Positions 22,432-35,291 are shown, counted from the first letter of the stretch. The stretch is DNA of 64,000 nt from Labyrinthula sp. Ha (GCA_015227615.1 JAALGZ010000007.1:248001-312000), one strand, 5' to 3'. The notes: generated by a model not told the origin, from the letters alone. Made by a program: numbers and translations.

Positions 22432-23205
22432 CTATGAGAAGCACTCACTATTTAAAGCTTCGGCTGCGGTGGGTCTCTTTAGTGGAATAACTGACATGAG
22501 CTTCCTAGTCAGAACAATCCATGAATTATCTCTCTTTCGAAAAACATCTTCACCATATTTTATATCGGTTTCTATCAAGTAAGAATAATCGTCTTTCAAA
22601 GGCTTTCTATCGATGAAAGGATTAATGTTCGTTAGCAGCATATATAGTGTTACCCCAAAACTAAACATATCCACTTCAAAAGAGTAACTCAACTCAAATG
22701 GAGGTGGGAGACATATTTCAGGTGCAATGGTAAACCGTGAACCAACATGTGTAGTTGCCCTAGATGAGTCGTGAAGCTTTCTTGCAGTTCCAAAATCTAT
22801 CAACTGAACTCTCAAACTTTCCTTCATTATTAAAATATTTTCCAGCTTAACATCTCTATGTAGAATCTCATGGTTGTGAAGATACTCTGTCGCCTTTAAA
22901 ATTTGAATACAGATCACCTTCAGGTCATTTTCCGCTATAAACTTTCTTTGGTGAAGATAATTGAATAGATCTTCGTCGAACATCTCCGTATGAGTAAATG
23001 AGTGATTCCTTTCTATACCGAACGACAATATTCTCATTATGTTGGGGTGACTTATACTATGAAGAAGTTCAACTTCATGCAAGACTTTTTGCATCTTTCC
23101 CACAGTTTCAACTTTTTGAACCTTGCAAGCAAACACGTTTGACCCGAACTTAACCTTGTAAACTTTACCACATGCTCCCTTTCCAATTAGTTGATTAATA
23201 TCCAT
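22432..23205 (-). CDS. Serine/threonine protein kinase
   Basis: A 257-aa protein that is almost entirely kinase domain and looks catalytically intact. It has a glycine loop GKGACGKVYKV (residues 8-18), the ATP-anchoring lysine in FACKV, a catalytic loop HRDVKLEN (about 117-124), DFG in LIDFGTARK (about 137), and an APE-like element in FTIAPEICLPPPF, followed by the DMFSFGVTLYMLL helix. There is no regulatory extension. The group is not clear; the VHRD-type loop and the activation segment with TTHVGS fit a CAMK- or NEK/ULK-like protist kinase. It shares a 376-nt divergent intergenic region with the TBC gene. Confidence 0.9.
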   Translation of the reverse strand: MDINQLIGKGACGKVYKVKFGSNVFACKVQKVETVGKMQKVLHEVELLHSISHPNIMRILSFGIERNHSFTHTEMFDEDLFNYLHQRKFIAENDLKVICIQILKATEYLHNHEILHRDVKLENILIMKESLRVQLIDFGTARKLHDSSRATTHVGSRFTIAPEICLPPPFELSYSFEVDMFSFGVTLYMLLTNINPFIDRKPLKDDYSYLIETDIKYGEDVFRKRDNSWIVLTRKLMSVIPLKRPTAAEALNSECFS

Positions 23206-23581
23206 TTCTCTTAATTTATAAATGGAATCTATATTTGGGTTTTCTAACTGAATTTATAATTAGCTAACGTCACAGCTTTTAAATTCACGCGCCACTGAAT
23301 ACGACAAAAGTAGCCATATTTCATGTGAAAAATAAACTTGTATATATGAGTATTAGAAAAGAAAGACATAGAAATTCAGAATATCTTTATCGTTAATTAG
23401 CGTATTTAGATACCTTTTAAATCGTTTAAGTGAGTATAACAGCGTTCTTTCGTGAAGACAACTAAGTCATTATGTCAAGATTTAAGAAACCCATCACTTA
23501 TACCACTAATGACATCATTAGGATAGCAGTAGAACTGAATAGTGAATTACTCAGCATAATATTTACGAAAACAGGGCGTAC
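23206..23581. promoter_or_regulatory. Divergent promoter region between kinase and TBC genes
   Basis: This 376-nt region separates two head-to-head start codons, so it must hold both promoters. It is AT-rich with TATATATG near 23340 but no recognised factor site. Confidence 0.4.
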
Positions 23582-25129
23582 ATGGAGACACAGCAAGCCG
23601 ATATTTCAGCCTTGACTGAGCAATGGAGAACTTACGTGGAGAAAAAGAATGTTGATACTTCTTCAATTGTTTCAACTATGCAATCTACTGATGAAGTGGA
23701 GATTGTTCATCAGGTGGAAACGGAGTTTAGAAAAGACACAGATCTGAAAATTGGCACGTCTTTCTATTCTGCTGTGGAAACTCAAGAGGCACCAGTATCT
23801 CACAGTCAAGGAAATATGACAGATAGCCACTCCTCCACATCTTTTCTCTCTTTGGAGCAATCTATTAAGACTTCGGATGAAAGAATAGCTGGTTTTAAGC
23901 CTGAAACTCTCAAGAAGGTTGACCGATATGGCTTCGAAATTTCTTCAACTTTTGGAAACCAAGATATAGTTAATACATTTTCTTCTAGTTTATCGGGACA
24001 TCGTCATTCGACTTTGAAAAATAATGAGTCTTTTCAGCAGAAAAAGCTGCGTCTTTTACAAGAGAACTCAACAATAGAAAACTGGTTGAAGATTATTCCA
24101 AAACTTGAAATGAAGCTTTTAAAGAAAAATAAGTTTATTAAAAAACAGATTAGAAAAGGAGTACCTGACTCTCTTCGAGGAAAAATCTGGCCTATTCTTA
24201 TTTTAAATGAGGAAGAATTAAAAAAAAGGACAACTAAATCATACAAAAGGTCTCAACCACAAGCAAGAGCAGAGCGTGATCCAGAATATTCAATTATTCT
24301 TTCGAGGCTAGATTCGTTTATACAGAAACACTTTCCAACATCAACTGATGAGGAAAATCCACCCAGTGAAATATATTCCAAGAATGAACTTGATACTGAG
24401 GTGCTTTCTATAATAAACTCCATCAATTGTATAAAAAGAGATTTGAACAGAACTTTTCCAAGCCATGAACTGTTTTCTAAGTCATACGAAGAAGGCGGTT
24501 TTGGACAAAATGCTCTATTAAATATATTGAGCTGTTTTGCTCTTATCGATCCAAAGGTTGGGTACTGCCAAGGAATGGGTTTTGTAGTTGGGCTATTCTT
24601 GAACTATTTACCAGAGGACAAAGTATTTAAAATAGTAAAGCGGCTATTCACAGAGCCCCCTTACAACATGAAAACTCTCTACCAGGATGAGATGCCTGGC
24701 GTCCAAAGTCTGTTGTTCCAATTAGAACACTTGATACCCAAGTATTGTAAGAATCTTGACACAGCAATGAAGGAACATGGAGTTATAGTAAATATGTTTG
24801 CAACTCATTGGTTTGTTACTATATATAGTTATAACTATCCTTGGGAGTTTGTTTTAAGAGTTTGGGACCTTTTTCTATTTATGGGTTGGAAAATAGTTAT
24901 GCAAGTAGCAATTGCTTTGTTGCAGATTGTAGACAAAAAAGTTGTTATTATGAGGAAAACTGGGATACTAGAGTTTGAAAATATTTTAAATGAAGTTAAG
25001 CTACTACCACAATATATCAATGTTGATGCACTGATCAAACAGGCATCTGGGATAAAATTAAAACGAAAGCAGTTGGAGAAGCTTGAAATGGAGTTTCGTG
25101 CAAAATTGGAAATAAATGCGAGTTCGTAG
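23582..25129 (+). CDS. TBC-domain Rab GTPase-activating protein
   Basis: A 515-aa protein with a disordered acidic and serine-rich N-terminus (about residues 1-190) and a TBC domain (about 195-470). It opens with IRKGVPDSLRGKIWPIL and carries both catalytic fingers: the arginine motif IKRDLNRTFP (IxxDxxR) near 285, and the glutamine motif GYCQGMGFVVG (YxQ) near 330. ATHWFVTIYSYNYPWEFVLR and VWDLFLFMGWKIV follow in the expected order. TBC proteins accelerate GTP hydrolysis by Rab GTPases, so it is probably active in vesicle traffic. The target Rab cannot be read from sequence. Single exon; converges on the 7TM paralogue. Confidence 0.92.
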   Translation: METQQADISALTEQWRTYVEKKNVDTSSIVSTMQSTDEVEIVHQVETEFRKDTDLKIGTSFYSAVETQEAPVSHSQGNMTDSHSSTSFLSLEQSIKTSDERIAGFKPETLKKVDRYGFEISSTFGNQDIVNTFSSSLSGHRHSTLKNNESFQQKKLRLLQENSTIENWLKIIPKLEMKLLKKNKFIKKQIRKGVPDSLRGKIWPILILNEEELKKRTTKSYKRSQPQARAERDPEYSIILSRLDSFIQKHFPTSTDEENPPSEIYSKNELDTEVLSIINSINCIKRDLNRTFPSHELFSKSYEEGGFGQNALLNILSCFALIDPKVGYCQGMGFVVGLFLNYLPEDKVFKIVKRLFTEPPYNMKTLYQDEMPGVQSLLFQLEHLIPKYCKNLDTAMKEHGVIVNMFATHWFVTIYSYNYPWEFVLRVWDLFLFMGWKIVMQVAIALLQIVDKKVVIMRKTGILEFENILNEVKLLPQYINVDALIKQASGIKLKRKQLEKLEMEFRAKLEINASS

Positions 25130-25371
25130 AGCTCTTCTTATCGATATTTTTGCTTGTACTTTTAGTTGGTGAAAACTTATAACTTAGGCAATACGGTTGT
25201 TGAGCCATTCGATGGCATCTTACAAAAAAATTGAGGCCTCGAGTGTATCGTGTAAATGTTTTTTCAGAAACTGAAACAAAAAGTTTCAATTAGTTAGCTA
25301 GAATATCATTCAATCTCAACTACAAAGCGCAAAATATTTGTTATATAAGTCGCACTAATTAATGCATAACA

Positions 25372-26436
25372 CTATAGGGAAGGGTTCTCAGCGTAAACAA
25401 GTTCAGACTCGTATTGATTCAACTGTGGAGTTGACAAGAAATTTTGAAAACTTGGGTCTTTGTCTTTCTTTACTTGGATGGTCGTCTCTCGAGTTTTACC
25501 ACCTCTTCCTTGTTGATATCTAAACACCACAATTATCCCTGTAATTCCAGCTAGTGCAGTATTTGAGGGTAAGAAATATTTCCACATATTCAAGAAAACA
25601 AACGACAACAAAGAACTTAAGCAACAAAATATTGTTTGGACGCCAAAGAGGACAACTGCCACCCTAACTCTTCTTAATGTCTCGAAGTGCTTCTTCAATC
25701 TCTTGTTCAGTGTACTAGGAATAGCAAGCACTTTGGAATCATTTAGCATCAGTTCAACTAAAATGTAACAACCAATCATCAAATATAGTGCTCTAAGTAA
25801 TAAGCAAGATAAAAATATTTGAACTAACAGAAACCTTGTCTCTTCAGAATTATAAAACGCCAAGGCACATTGAGCTAATGCACCGATGAAGTCGTTCATA
25901 GTGCCTATATATTCAGCAACTGTAAGATTACTAAGTATGAACTGAGTTCTGTTTGAGAAACTGATCATTCTTTTTTGATAGAAAATAAACTTATATAGAA
26001 AAACAGAACTTCCAAGGTTACCGAAAAAATATCCAAGTGAAAAAAAGACTGTAACCATAAGGTCTTCGCCAAAGTTCACAGATCTTATATTTTGTAACTT
26101 AATCCCTGCCGCTATTAAATTAAATGCCATGCTCAAGATCCAAGGAAGAATTCTTTTGAGCTGTCGGAAACGGCGGATAAAAGCTAGCTGAATAACTATG
26201 TTAAGAAATAAAGATATTGCGAGAACCCAATATAAAAAAGAAAGAATTCCAAAGTGTGTGTCACACGGAAGAGTTTCTATGAGTGAGAAGTTCTTGCTGG
26301 ATGATATATCTTCTAGAAAAAAGCAAAACTCAGTAGATTGACTCCAACCAGGTTCACAGGTACATAAAATATCCTCACACTGACCAAACATTCCACAACC
26401 ATCTCTAAACCCAACGTCATTCCCAATACAAGTCAT
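25372..26436 (-). CDS. EGF-like N-terminus plus seven-transmembrane protein (paralogue 2)
   Basis: A 354-aa paralogue of the 6427-7479 gene. The N-terminus starts MTCIGNDVGFRDGCGMFGQC and continues C-x-C-EPGWSQSTEF, then the shared LPCDT before TM1. Seven hydrophobic helices follow with the same spacing, and WKYFLP recurs at TM7. The tail is charged and ends in a tyrosine-containing acidic segment. Identity with paralogue 1 is clear but modest, so the duplication is old. Both genes are minus-strand and lie tail to tail with an unrelated plus-strand gene. There is no obvious signal peptide; TM1 or the Cys domain may be translocated by the 7TM core. Function unknown. Confidence 0.85.
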   Translation of the reverse strand: MTCIGNDVGFRDGCGMFGQCEDILCTCEPGWSQSTEFCFFLEDISSSKNFSLIETLPCDTHFGILSFLYWVLAISLFLNIVIQLAFIRRFRQLKRILPWILSMAFNLIAAGIKLQNIRSVNFGEDLMVTVFFSLGYFFGNLGSSVFLYKFIFYQKRMISFSNRTQFILSNLTVAEYIGTMNDFIGALAQCALAFYNSEETRFLLVQIFLSCLLLRALYLMIGCYILVELMLNDSKVLAIPSTLNKRLKKHFETLRRVRVAVVLFGVQTIFCCLSSLLSFVFLNMWKYFLPSNTALAGITGIIVVFRYQQGRGGKTRETTIQVKKDKDPSFQNFLSTPQLNQYESELVYAENPSL

Positions 26437-29400
26437 TTTAGAATTTGGATTATTCTTTGCCTTTAGCTAAGTTTTATTGAGGGTCATTTTGAACTGTAAT
26501 ACCTGGCTAGAATTCTTAGCTGTATGGACGTTAGAGCCGTGAAGAAGATAACTTCTCTGTTTTCACAAGCTACATGGTTTTTTCTATAATTTTGGGCAGT
26601 AATACTTAGTCGTTTGTAAAGAAAACTAAACCGCTATTGGGAACATTTACACAACTAGGAGAAGTAGATATGTATCTACTAGAGAAGTCAACCAAGAGCT
26701 AGAAAACTGGAAAAACTTAAGAACAAGAATTTAAATAAGTTTTGTCTGCAATTTTGTTGGTTCCCAATTCTCGAGGTTCCAGATATGGTAGATTTCTTGT
26801 GTGACCCATCCTCCTTGGTAAGAAACTTCAGAAAGACGTAATGGAAAAGTTGAGCGAAAACCATTAAACAAAGAATATATATATCTTACATGCACCTTCT
26901 GTGGACTACGGGTAATAATAAACATTAGAAAATAGGTTTCTAGTTTTGAGCAACATTAAGACTATAGACGGAGACCAAGGAATAATTATGGGACATGATA
27001 AAGTCTTAGTATAACTCAAACCAAGTCAGAATTACCTAAATTTTAGGAGAAAATGAAGAACAGAGTGTCCAAAAGCAAAAGTTCCAAGAGAGAACAACCT
27101 AAAGCAAGATCTAGAGTAAAATTTGCAGTTGGTATCCTTAGTAATAGATACTTGTCACTAAGACGGCTGAGAAATACTGTTTCCAGTAGAGCTTGAGAAT
27201 GGGATTTTACGAGGTTAGGTCAACGCAAATACTCTAATTAGAGGCTGGAAAAGGCACAGCAGTCGAGTTAGATCAGGAATCAATATAGACATATTAAGAG
27301 CTTATCGACTAGGATTTACTTAGAATTCCCCTTTCATAAAAATACGAAAGAATAGACTGCCAAAAGGCTTCTTCTCGATATTATGCCGAGAGTTCGATAA
27401 CAGTAAAAAAGTTTCTGCAACACTTTAATTTTTTTTGAAAGGAATATGGTTGTTTAACTTTGGAATATTATACCTCACTTCTTTTATCTGATTATTGCAT
27501 ATTCCAAATTGAAGATTTGCCAAAACAAAAAAACGGAAAGCAGTAGAATTTGGTTTAAGCACAAAAATGGCGTGAGGTTAAAAAATTAAGAAAAAATCAA
27601 CCAAGGAGGCAACGATGTAGATATATGTGAAGGGGAAGTGAGTAAGAGGTAATACAGCAGAAAGAGACATATTGAGGCTTGAGGATATATATTCTAAACA
27701 TTTTTCCGAAAAAACAACTCATTCTTTTAAGGAATTTATAAAAGCATTTCTTTATGATGCGAACACAGATTAAGAAACTTGTCAAGTTGAGTTGAGTAAA
27801 AATATTTTACCGAAGACTTATTCAAGGGTTAGGTAACTGAAATGCAAAGATACAGATACTAAATATGAGTTTCTTCTCTGTGCTTACCTTCCGGGCATCA
27901 AAGTAAAAGTCTTGTCTATGTACTCAAACTTTAGTGAGTACGAACGGAAAGTTCAATATAGTCAAGTGCAGGGATCAGATGATATAGGTTGCGAGCGTCG
28001 ATGGTTTGCACGAGTACAAAAGTGACACCTATATATAATTAAACCAAATTTAGGTTCAGTCTACTCTATGACCTTCATTCATCTGGTTTCCTTCTTTTGT
28101 TTTCAGAGGGGGTCCCATCTTTCTAATGATTCCCCTGATAATGATGAGTCAAAATCTGAAAACATTGAATCTGAATTCTTCATCAGAGCATCCTACATCC
28201 TTACTACAGTTGCATATACCTTCTCCCACCATTCCTCACTTTTCTTTGCCTGTTTGCATAATTCCCTTCAGAACGCAAGTAATTACGCATACTTAACAAA
28301 TAACTTAGACGGCACCTTCAATAAACTTAGTGATGGAACCTTGACCTTGAACACCGACCCCTATTTCTTTTGGGTTATTATTCTCAACAACACTTTCAAA
28401 GTTGGAATATATAAGAGATGTCTATGAAAATGCCATCTAGAAAGCAGGTTAACTTGATGGATGTATCTTTGCTCCTCGTTCTACCAAACATGTACCTAGT
28501 GCCTGCAATTTAGATTCAAGTCAGAAGCAGCAAGAATATTTCGGATATGAAATATCATCGACGAAGTGAAGTTGAAGGTTGAATTCGGCACTCTGCCGAT
28601 CAAAGTTTTCTGTAATAATGTAACTCGAGTTGCCCATGTCCGAGGTTATGTAGTATCCAAACATATTTTTTGATTTATGGTTCATAACAGTTTTTACTTC
28701 TTTGTATACTACTGCTCCCTTTCTGAATAGCTTTCCTATTTTCGAAAACGTTTTATGCTGCTATCTATCATGTTTCTGATAATGATAATCCAGAAGTTGA
28801 TCAAGAGTCGTTAATTCTAATGTCTGCTTCAAAGTCCCTTTGGCTCTGCCAGTTAGAGGAGACAATTTAATCCTTCGATTCAATTCCTGCTAGAACGTCA
28901 AAATTTTGCTAGCGTGGTTTCGACACAGTGTTCTCTTGAATTCCATTAAATAACATCTCTATATTGAATGGATTTGATATGTTAGTTAAATCATTGGAAT
29001 TTAGAAGCAACGATATTCCAAATTGGTAAAAATCTTTAAACTAAGTGGACTCTAATTTTGGGTACTAATTCCTGTCTTTAATAACTATTTTCTAGGATTT
29101 GAGTCATGTACTAAAGTACCACGTCTATCATTTATCATACATCCGTGAATAAGAAATGCCTCCAAACATGGTGCTCTAACTTTTATAAATAGAAATCTTA
29201 CTCAGATGAGTTTAAGCATCAAAGTCACATTTTCAGAGATATCCTGCTGACTCTGATTCTATTGTATGTGTCATTGAATAGAATAATTTTTCGGAGGGAG
29301 AAGTTGCATGACGTTGGAACTTGCTTCAATGAGAATTTCCTTATCTTTAACGAGAAATTTTATCCCTTGTACGAAGGTAAAATTATATTATAAAAAAATG

Positions 29401-32400
29401 AATATTTGAAAAGGTGGAAAACAACAGGAAACAAAACCGCCAAAAATATATAGTTCATGGAAAATACCTAGCAGCCATCGCGTTTTAGCAATTAATCCAC
29501 CACTCACATATAGTTTAGGAACAAACACCCACTTAGCATCCGATATTGCAACTATAACTACGGTGTCCTTAAGCCATCTGAATTTAACATTACCAACGCA
29601 AGAGTATCGGTCCAGAATTGAAGACATTCGAGTTCTACAATAGCCGCATTACTTTTAAGCTCCCATTCCAAACATGAATTGTATCTGGTGTCTTCATTTA
29701 TGTTTGAATTAAGTTGCTTCCTTTGTTGTTTTCATACCAAAAAGCGCGAAGATTATTGCCCTAAACCAAATGCGTAGTTTGATACTCGAACTCAATTTTT
29801 GTAGGGCATTATTTATACTACAGCGGGGTTATTTTATGAATCACGTTTGTAGCAGGACTTATTTCCCTGGGGCAATACATTGTTATTTCCTCATAATGCA
29901 GTGTCTATTCACCTTATCTCAACTACTTAATTTTCCCGACGCTAATGATATCTATCTTAACCTGAAAATGGGAGTTTTAAAGATAAATAATGAACAGAAA
30001 TACTGGAGATCGTGAATAGTTTTTAGGGTATCCTTAGAAACTACATTTGACACATAATAAAAGATAGAGTTAAGTTTACCAAATTGGATAAGTTTAGAGT
30101 GAATACTATTAGACATGCTTATTCCTTAGACTTTTTAGAATAGCAAATAATAATTTAAGTTAACAATGTGCAATTCTTGTGTTAATTATGATTTGTACTT
30201 CAACGAAATTAAGTAAGTTTGAAGTATATTTCCATCAATCAGTCCGAAAAGAATGAAATTTCCAGGTAAAATCATTGAACATGCTCTACAATAGATTATT
30301 AAGAAACATTAAAATATTTACATGATAGTTAAACCTTTGTAAAATAAATAAATGCGCTCAAATCACATATTACCTTCTTATCGACAACCGTGGTTCAAAC
30401 ACATATCTACAATGTTGTAGTAGCTTTTGTTGTATTTGCAATCCGTTTTCATTCATTTAAGCTTAAGTTCTAGTATAATAGTGCAATAGATGTACCGCTA
30501 GAGTACCAATATTTCTGTAAGAGGATTATCCTTAAATATTGCTCAGACAATTGAGATCTACGTAATATTAACGGTACAAGAAAGAAATCATTAACAAAAT
30601 AAAGGTCTTCTAACAGCAACAAAGAGAATTTTTATATTAATCAGCAGAAACGTAAATAAAAATGGTATTCATAATGTGTACTAAGTATCACAGAGCCTAC
30701 TCTAGCGCTTGAATCGCCAAATTGACCACTTGTCTTAAGATATAGACTCTACCTGCAGAAAAGCTATAATTTGTCCGTAACAATGTAATATAAACTTTTA
30801 ATTATCTTAAATAATGAAGTATTTACATGTATTTTAAATAAGGAAAAATCCTTAATAAACTAATACAGGAGCATTTTTCCTTCATGAAGAAAGTTTATAC
30901 CTCTCGGATGTACTTTTATTTTGCCACGAGTATAGGGATTTAAGTCGCGCTGCCTTCAGCTGATTTTCCTCAGTTGGTGGATGATAAGAATATGTTTAAT
31001 GATAGTTTGCTAAGTTAATCACATAGGGAAATATATTTCTTACTTCATTGTTATTGCTAGATTTTGCTGAAGATGAGATATAACATGAATTATATATCCT
31101 AGATATAGTCGGTACAAGAGTTAATATCTACAAAGTTAGAAAAATAAAGACTTTTTTAATTCAGATAAGATTGAAATAAAAAAAAACTAGGTTAAAACTA
31201 AGCAATAATACTAAATTGTGATAAATTCTCGTTATTCTCCAGAACCAGCATCGAGATCATTTCACCAAGTACTCTGGTCGATACGAACCTTTCCCTGGAT
31301 TTATAATTAAATGGTTTATTTTCTTATTTACAAAGTATATCTACTACGAATTGCAGAAGATGAACAAACTTTTATGAACTTGATAGTTTCATCTAAGCCC
31401 TTTTTAAACATCAATAATATATTTTAATCTCAAACGTCAATATTAAATACCAACCATGAACTTTCTCCAATAAATTTATTGTCTTTCTCAACAGCATAAC
31501 AGATCCAGAAATATCATATTCTTGCTCATGCGCAATGTCTACCCAATCTAAGTATCTTTTGAAATTTGAATGAACCTCGTTACCTCAATAAGAATGCTTT
31601 GTAAAAAAGCAATCTGACTGAACCTATAATATCCAAACTAAAACTCAGACGAAATACTTTATTCTCATTAAGGTATGGTATATTCTTTGGTAAGTATAAA
31701 AAATATTGGCAGAGTTTTGTAAGCTATACATAAAAATGCGTTAGCAAGGATAGCTATCAGAAATAATTATAAGGAACAGGGGAATGTCAACTTCGATTAT
31801 CACAGTAGTAAAAGGGTTAAAGAAAGCTGCCTCTAAATAAGTTTATTGAGGCTTACTTTAATGTAGACCAGTTCGTAGTGGATATATATATATATATTAT
31901 CCGAAGTCCCTGTGAAGCTGAAACACGAAGGTTCAGAATCAACCTTCAAGTCACAAATAGCTTCTTTTTTACTCTGGTGTATTTCATGCCACTATTTTCA
32001 TTAGTTCTCTTAGAAATCTAAAATTGAATTGCAAAATTCCTAATAAAAAACAGCAGAAAAAACAAATGTCAAAAGACAACGAAAATTATTTCAAAGTAAA
32101 GGTCAGATATATATAATATTTAAGCTATCCTTAATTGTATTCAAAGACATGGATATATTGTGTTTCATCATAGGTCAACGCAAATATCAATGCATTGAAG
32201 TTTCAAGCCAACAAAAGCCTAAGTGTTGGCACCTGTATATCATAGAAGGGAACTTAAGCAGAAACCCAATGTTAAAGGGGCCCAAGCCTGTTAGCTCCAG
32301 TTTAGATACCGAGGTACTATATATACGCAAAAACATTCGCTAATAATTTCAAATTTGTTTGAAGTTGAAAATGTCAAGGATTCAAAAGCTAATATTTTCG

Positions 32401-34621
32401 TTGAGATAATATGAAACCCCCGCTTAAGGTAAATCTCAAAAACAGATGCCAATTATTCTGTTTTACCTAATTGACACAAAGTATTTGCAATAAGAATGTC
32501 CAATAATTATTCCTAACAAACTATAAAATGGAAATGCCAAGAATTTAAAAGGGGAGGATTGGATAGCGTTGATATGAAATGTGCTACCTTTGGATCGTGC
32601 ATAAATCAAAGTAAAGTTATTAAAGAATATACATAGGTAATATAAAGGCTTTTATGACTGAATCGGGGGGGGTCATGTTTTTTGTATATTGTTTCTTAGT
32701 ACAGGGCGGCGGTATATCACCTCTATTAACACAAATGAAAGTTTTGAATCCGATTCAAACCATATGTGTTGATGGTTCAAATTTAAATTCAGGAATATCT
32801 TTTAAAAGTGCAAATCTTAATTTAAAACATATTTAAGAAAGTGGGAGACTGTAAGTGTATTAAAAACAACATATATGCTCAAAAAGGGGGTTGGGCCCTG
32901 AACATAGGATTTGGATCTAAAAGTTCCAAGATAAAGAACAGACTTGAAGAATAAAAAGTTTCAACTTAAATAAATGGTTTGAAGAACAGAAGGCTCAAGG
33001 TTGGGTATAAAAATATTATTAAAGATTAGGAATTGAAACTTAGACGCTAATAGTTTGCCCGGCGTCCCCTTTTATTTCTTTTGCTTTTAACAGGTGATTC
33101 TGTATTCAATTATGACTTTTGTGGCAGATTTCGTTCATACTCAGAAACCTCTAAGAAAATAACCTGGATTCTGTCCTAAGGAATTTTTGTATTTTTCTGA
33201 CTGAATAAAATATCTTACTTCCTCCTTTAATTGGATGAAAACCCACGCTACAAACTAACTTATATTCCGAGACGGGCTTTGAATACTTTGAAGAAGATTT
33301 ATTTGGGGTTTTCAAGTTTGCTAAGTTTGGAATAAGAACGTTGAATAAAATAGTGTTAGACATCAATTTAGGAAGCCTACCTAGATTTCCTGAAACTTTA
33401 TCATACAAAGATTAGCCTTAGTATTCTTATCTTTTTGGAAGATATCTTATATAAAATATAGACAATTAGTTCTTAAAAAGATTCAGCCAAAGTATTTGCG
33501 GGAAATATTGATGTTCATCTAACCAGAGCATGGGCATTTAGAATAAATAATTTGGCTTCCCTCAAAAAACTTCACGAAGCACGTTGTTTTATGTTTGTGA
33601 CCCAGATTTTCTTTTTCAGTTTCAGATCTTTTCACTTGCATATAGCAATTATAAGCTTCACGGTTTTGTTCTGGAAGAAATTAAAGTATTTAATGGGATG
33701 TGGCTTCAGTTTTACGAATCAATCTTTTTAAGTTAATCAAGTTTTTCTATTCATACTAACAGGAATATCTGGATGAGTTCCCACTTTACCCAAAGTCAAC
33801 TTTCTTTTTGATTCTCTTCAGTTTCCTGTAGCTTTAAAACAACAGTGCATGGGTTCTACTTATTGCGCGACCTTGTTTCAGAAATTACACATCTTCTCAG
33901 TAAATATCCACTACAGAGCATCCTTCTCTCTTTGTATTTTTCTTAACAAATTGCGCTGGGTATTATTGGGAAACTTTGTTAAAAAGCTTCAACAAAAGGA
34001 AAAAGACTTGGGGGGGGGTTAAAAAGTTTCAAATATTACTTTATGCATACCGCTGTGAGAATTAGCTAAATCTTCCCCAGATAACGACTTGCAGCAAGGT
34101 AAAAGTTATGATACAACATGCTTAACACGCTCCATATGCGTCACCTATAATTCTTTAGCCATTCGGGCCCAAGATCTGGATACATCGCTCATGATTACTT
34201 TAGTATTATCAAAGCTAAGCACTTTGGGGCCCTTGTTAGCATTTGGCGCATTTCGAACTCCATAAAAGTACAACCAAAATGATTGTATTCATAAAACAAT
34301 CACACCTACAGAAAGCACAACAACCATCTTGTAACACAAACACCATGTGTTGTATCTATTTGAGCAAGTTTAGAATAGAAACTAGGAAGATGTTTCTGAA
34401 TATATTCTTGAATGGTGAGTTCATTTGATTATGCCCGATAATTTGTAGTTTTGTTGAAATAAATCTTAAGAATTTCACCTCTGGCCATACATCTTTCACC
34501 ACGTTAGAATGAAATCTCCGTATTTGTATCTCCTGTATCTTCTTTTGCACTTTTGTGCTTCTTCTTCTCTAATGATTTATTTTTTTGTCAACTAAAATTC
34601 TAGGAAAATGTATTGAAAGAG
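26437..34621. other. 8.2-kb AT-rich desert with faint decayed patches
   Basis: No intact gene. Coding-like but broken traces occur near 26.7-26.9 kb (minus), 27.05 kb and 28.1-29.6 kb. One piece, reading LPIKVFCNNV and KHI near 28.6 kb, faintly recalls a Ty1/copia RNase H; none is secure. A TA microsatellite lies at about 31881-31900, and G-runs occur at 32664 and 34010. Confidence 0.5.
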
Positions 34622-34918
34622 TCAATTCTGTGTTACGGGTAGTTGCCTCTTCCTGTCCAAATGTGGGAATATATCTAATTTTTTCGTCAGTGTACTGTGA
34701 AATATATTTTCTGCAGCAAACTCAGTTTTAAACTTATGTCCAAGGTGTTTTGGGTTAATAACAACGAACATGTAGACCTTTCTTGCCAAATCAAACTTAG
34801 TGTTTACTTCAAAAGGACATTTTTCTTTACTCTCGCGTCTATTTTTGCATCTCTGAAGTTTTGTACTGTCTGAACCAAAATTTTTCTGTACAACAGCCTT
34901 CAAAAGGTAGTAAGAACT
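34622..34918 (-). pseudogene. Possible relic of a FAR1/Mutator-type DNA-binding domain
   Basis: A minus-strand open stretch contains CKNRRESKEKCPFEVN, then VVINPKHLGHKF. A Cys-Pro-Phe followed about 25 residues later by a His-x-x-His pair is the pattern of the WRKY-GCM1-type zinc finger found in FAR1 and MULE transposases (C...CPF...H.H). There is no ATG at its head and no transposase core is readable downstream, so it is probably a fragment of a plain DNA transposon or a domesticated domain. The match is short and could be chance. Confidence 0.3.
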
Positions 34919-35291
34919 CTACTTAAACACCTTAAATCTTCCTTTAGCCTACGCTTCTATTGTCTTCACCATTTAATCAGTTGAAAAAAACTCTGCAGGG
35001 TCCTACTGCCATCAAAGCTCGTTTTCTTCGTTTTCTCTATAGTTTTATCTTGGGGTTTTTGTGTCCTTTTCTTGAAATTTTATGTAATTTTGTTAGAAAT
35101 TTCGTTGAAGTATTCTTACCATTCTTAATTGCCCAAAAATGTGACTCAACCAATCAAATTATGTGACGTGAAACATCCCGAAGTCATATAACCCGACACT
35201 CCTTCAAGTTTTTTAGTAGCTAACTGCAATTACATTCATAAACATGGACAATATGAAACCCCCCATAATCTAAGATAATTGTTAAACAGAG

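Noticed and set aside
25140-25300. Coding-like segments after the TBC stop, as an alternative last exon
   Set aside because: No donor in the TBC gene joins them in the right phase, and the TBC protein is complete without them.
26731-26925. Minus-strand ORF vaguely like an integrase C-terminus
   Set aside because: No conserved motif can be aligned and no neighbouring domain supports it.
27052-27200. 48-codon ORF with a faint histone H2A-like start (KARSRVKFAVG)
   Set aside because: The resemblance covers about a dozen residues, the histone fold does not continue, and the region is in a desert.
28068-29627. Faint Ty1/copia-like traces on both strands
   Set aside because: Short resemblances (for example LPIKVFCNNV then KHI) on inconsistent strands; too weak to call an element.
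13020-34018. G-runs of 8-9 bases (13.03, 32.66 and 34.01 kb) as G-quadruplexes
   Set aside because: Single isolated runs without the four closely spaced tracts needed.
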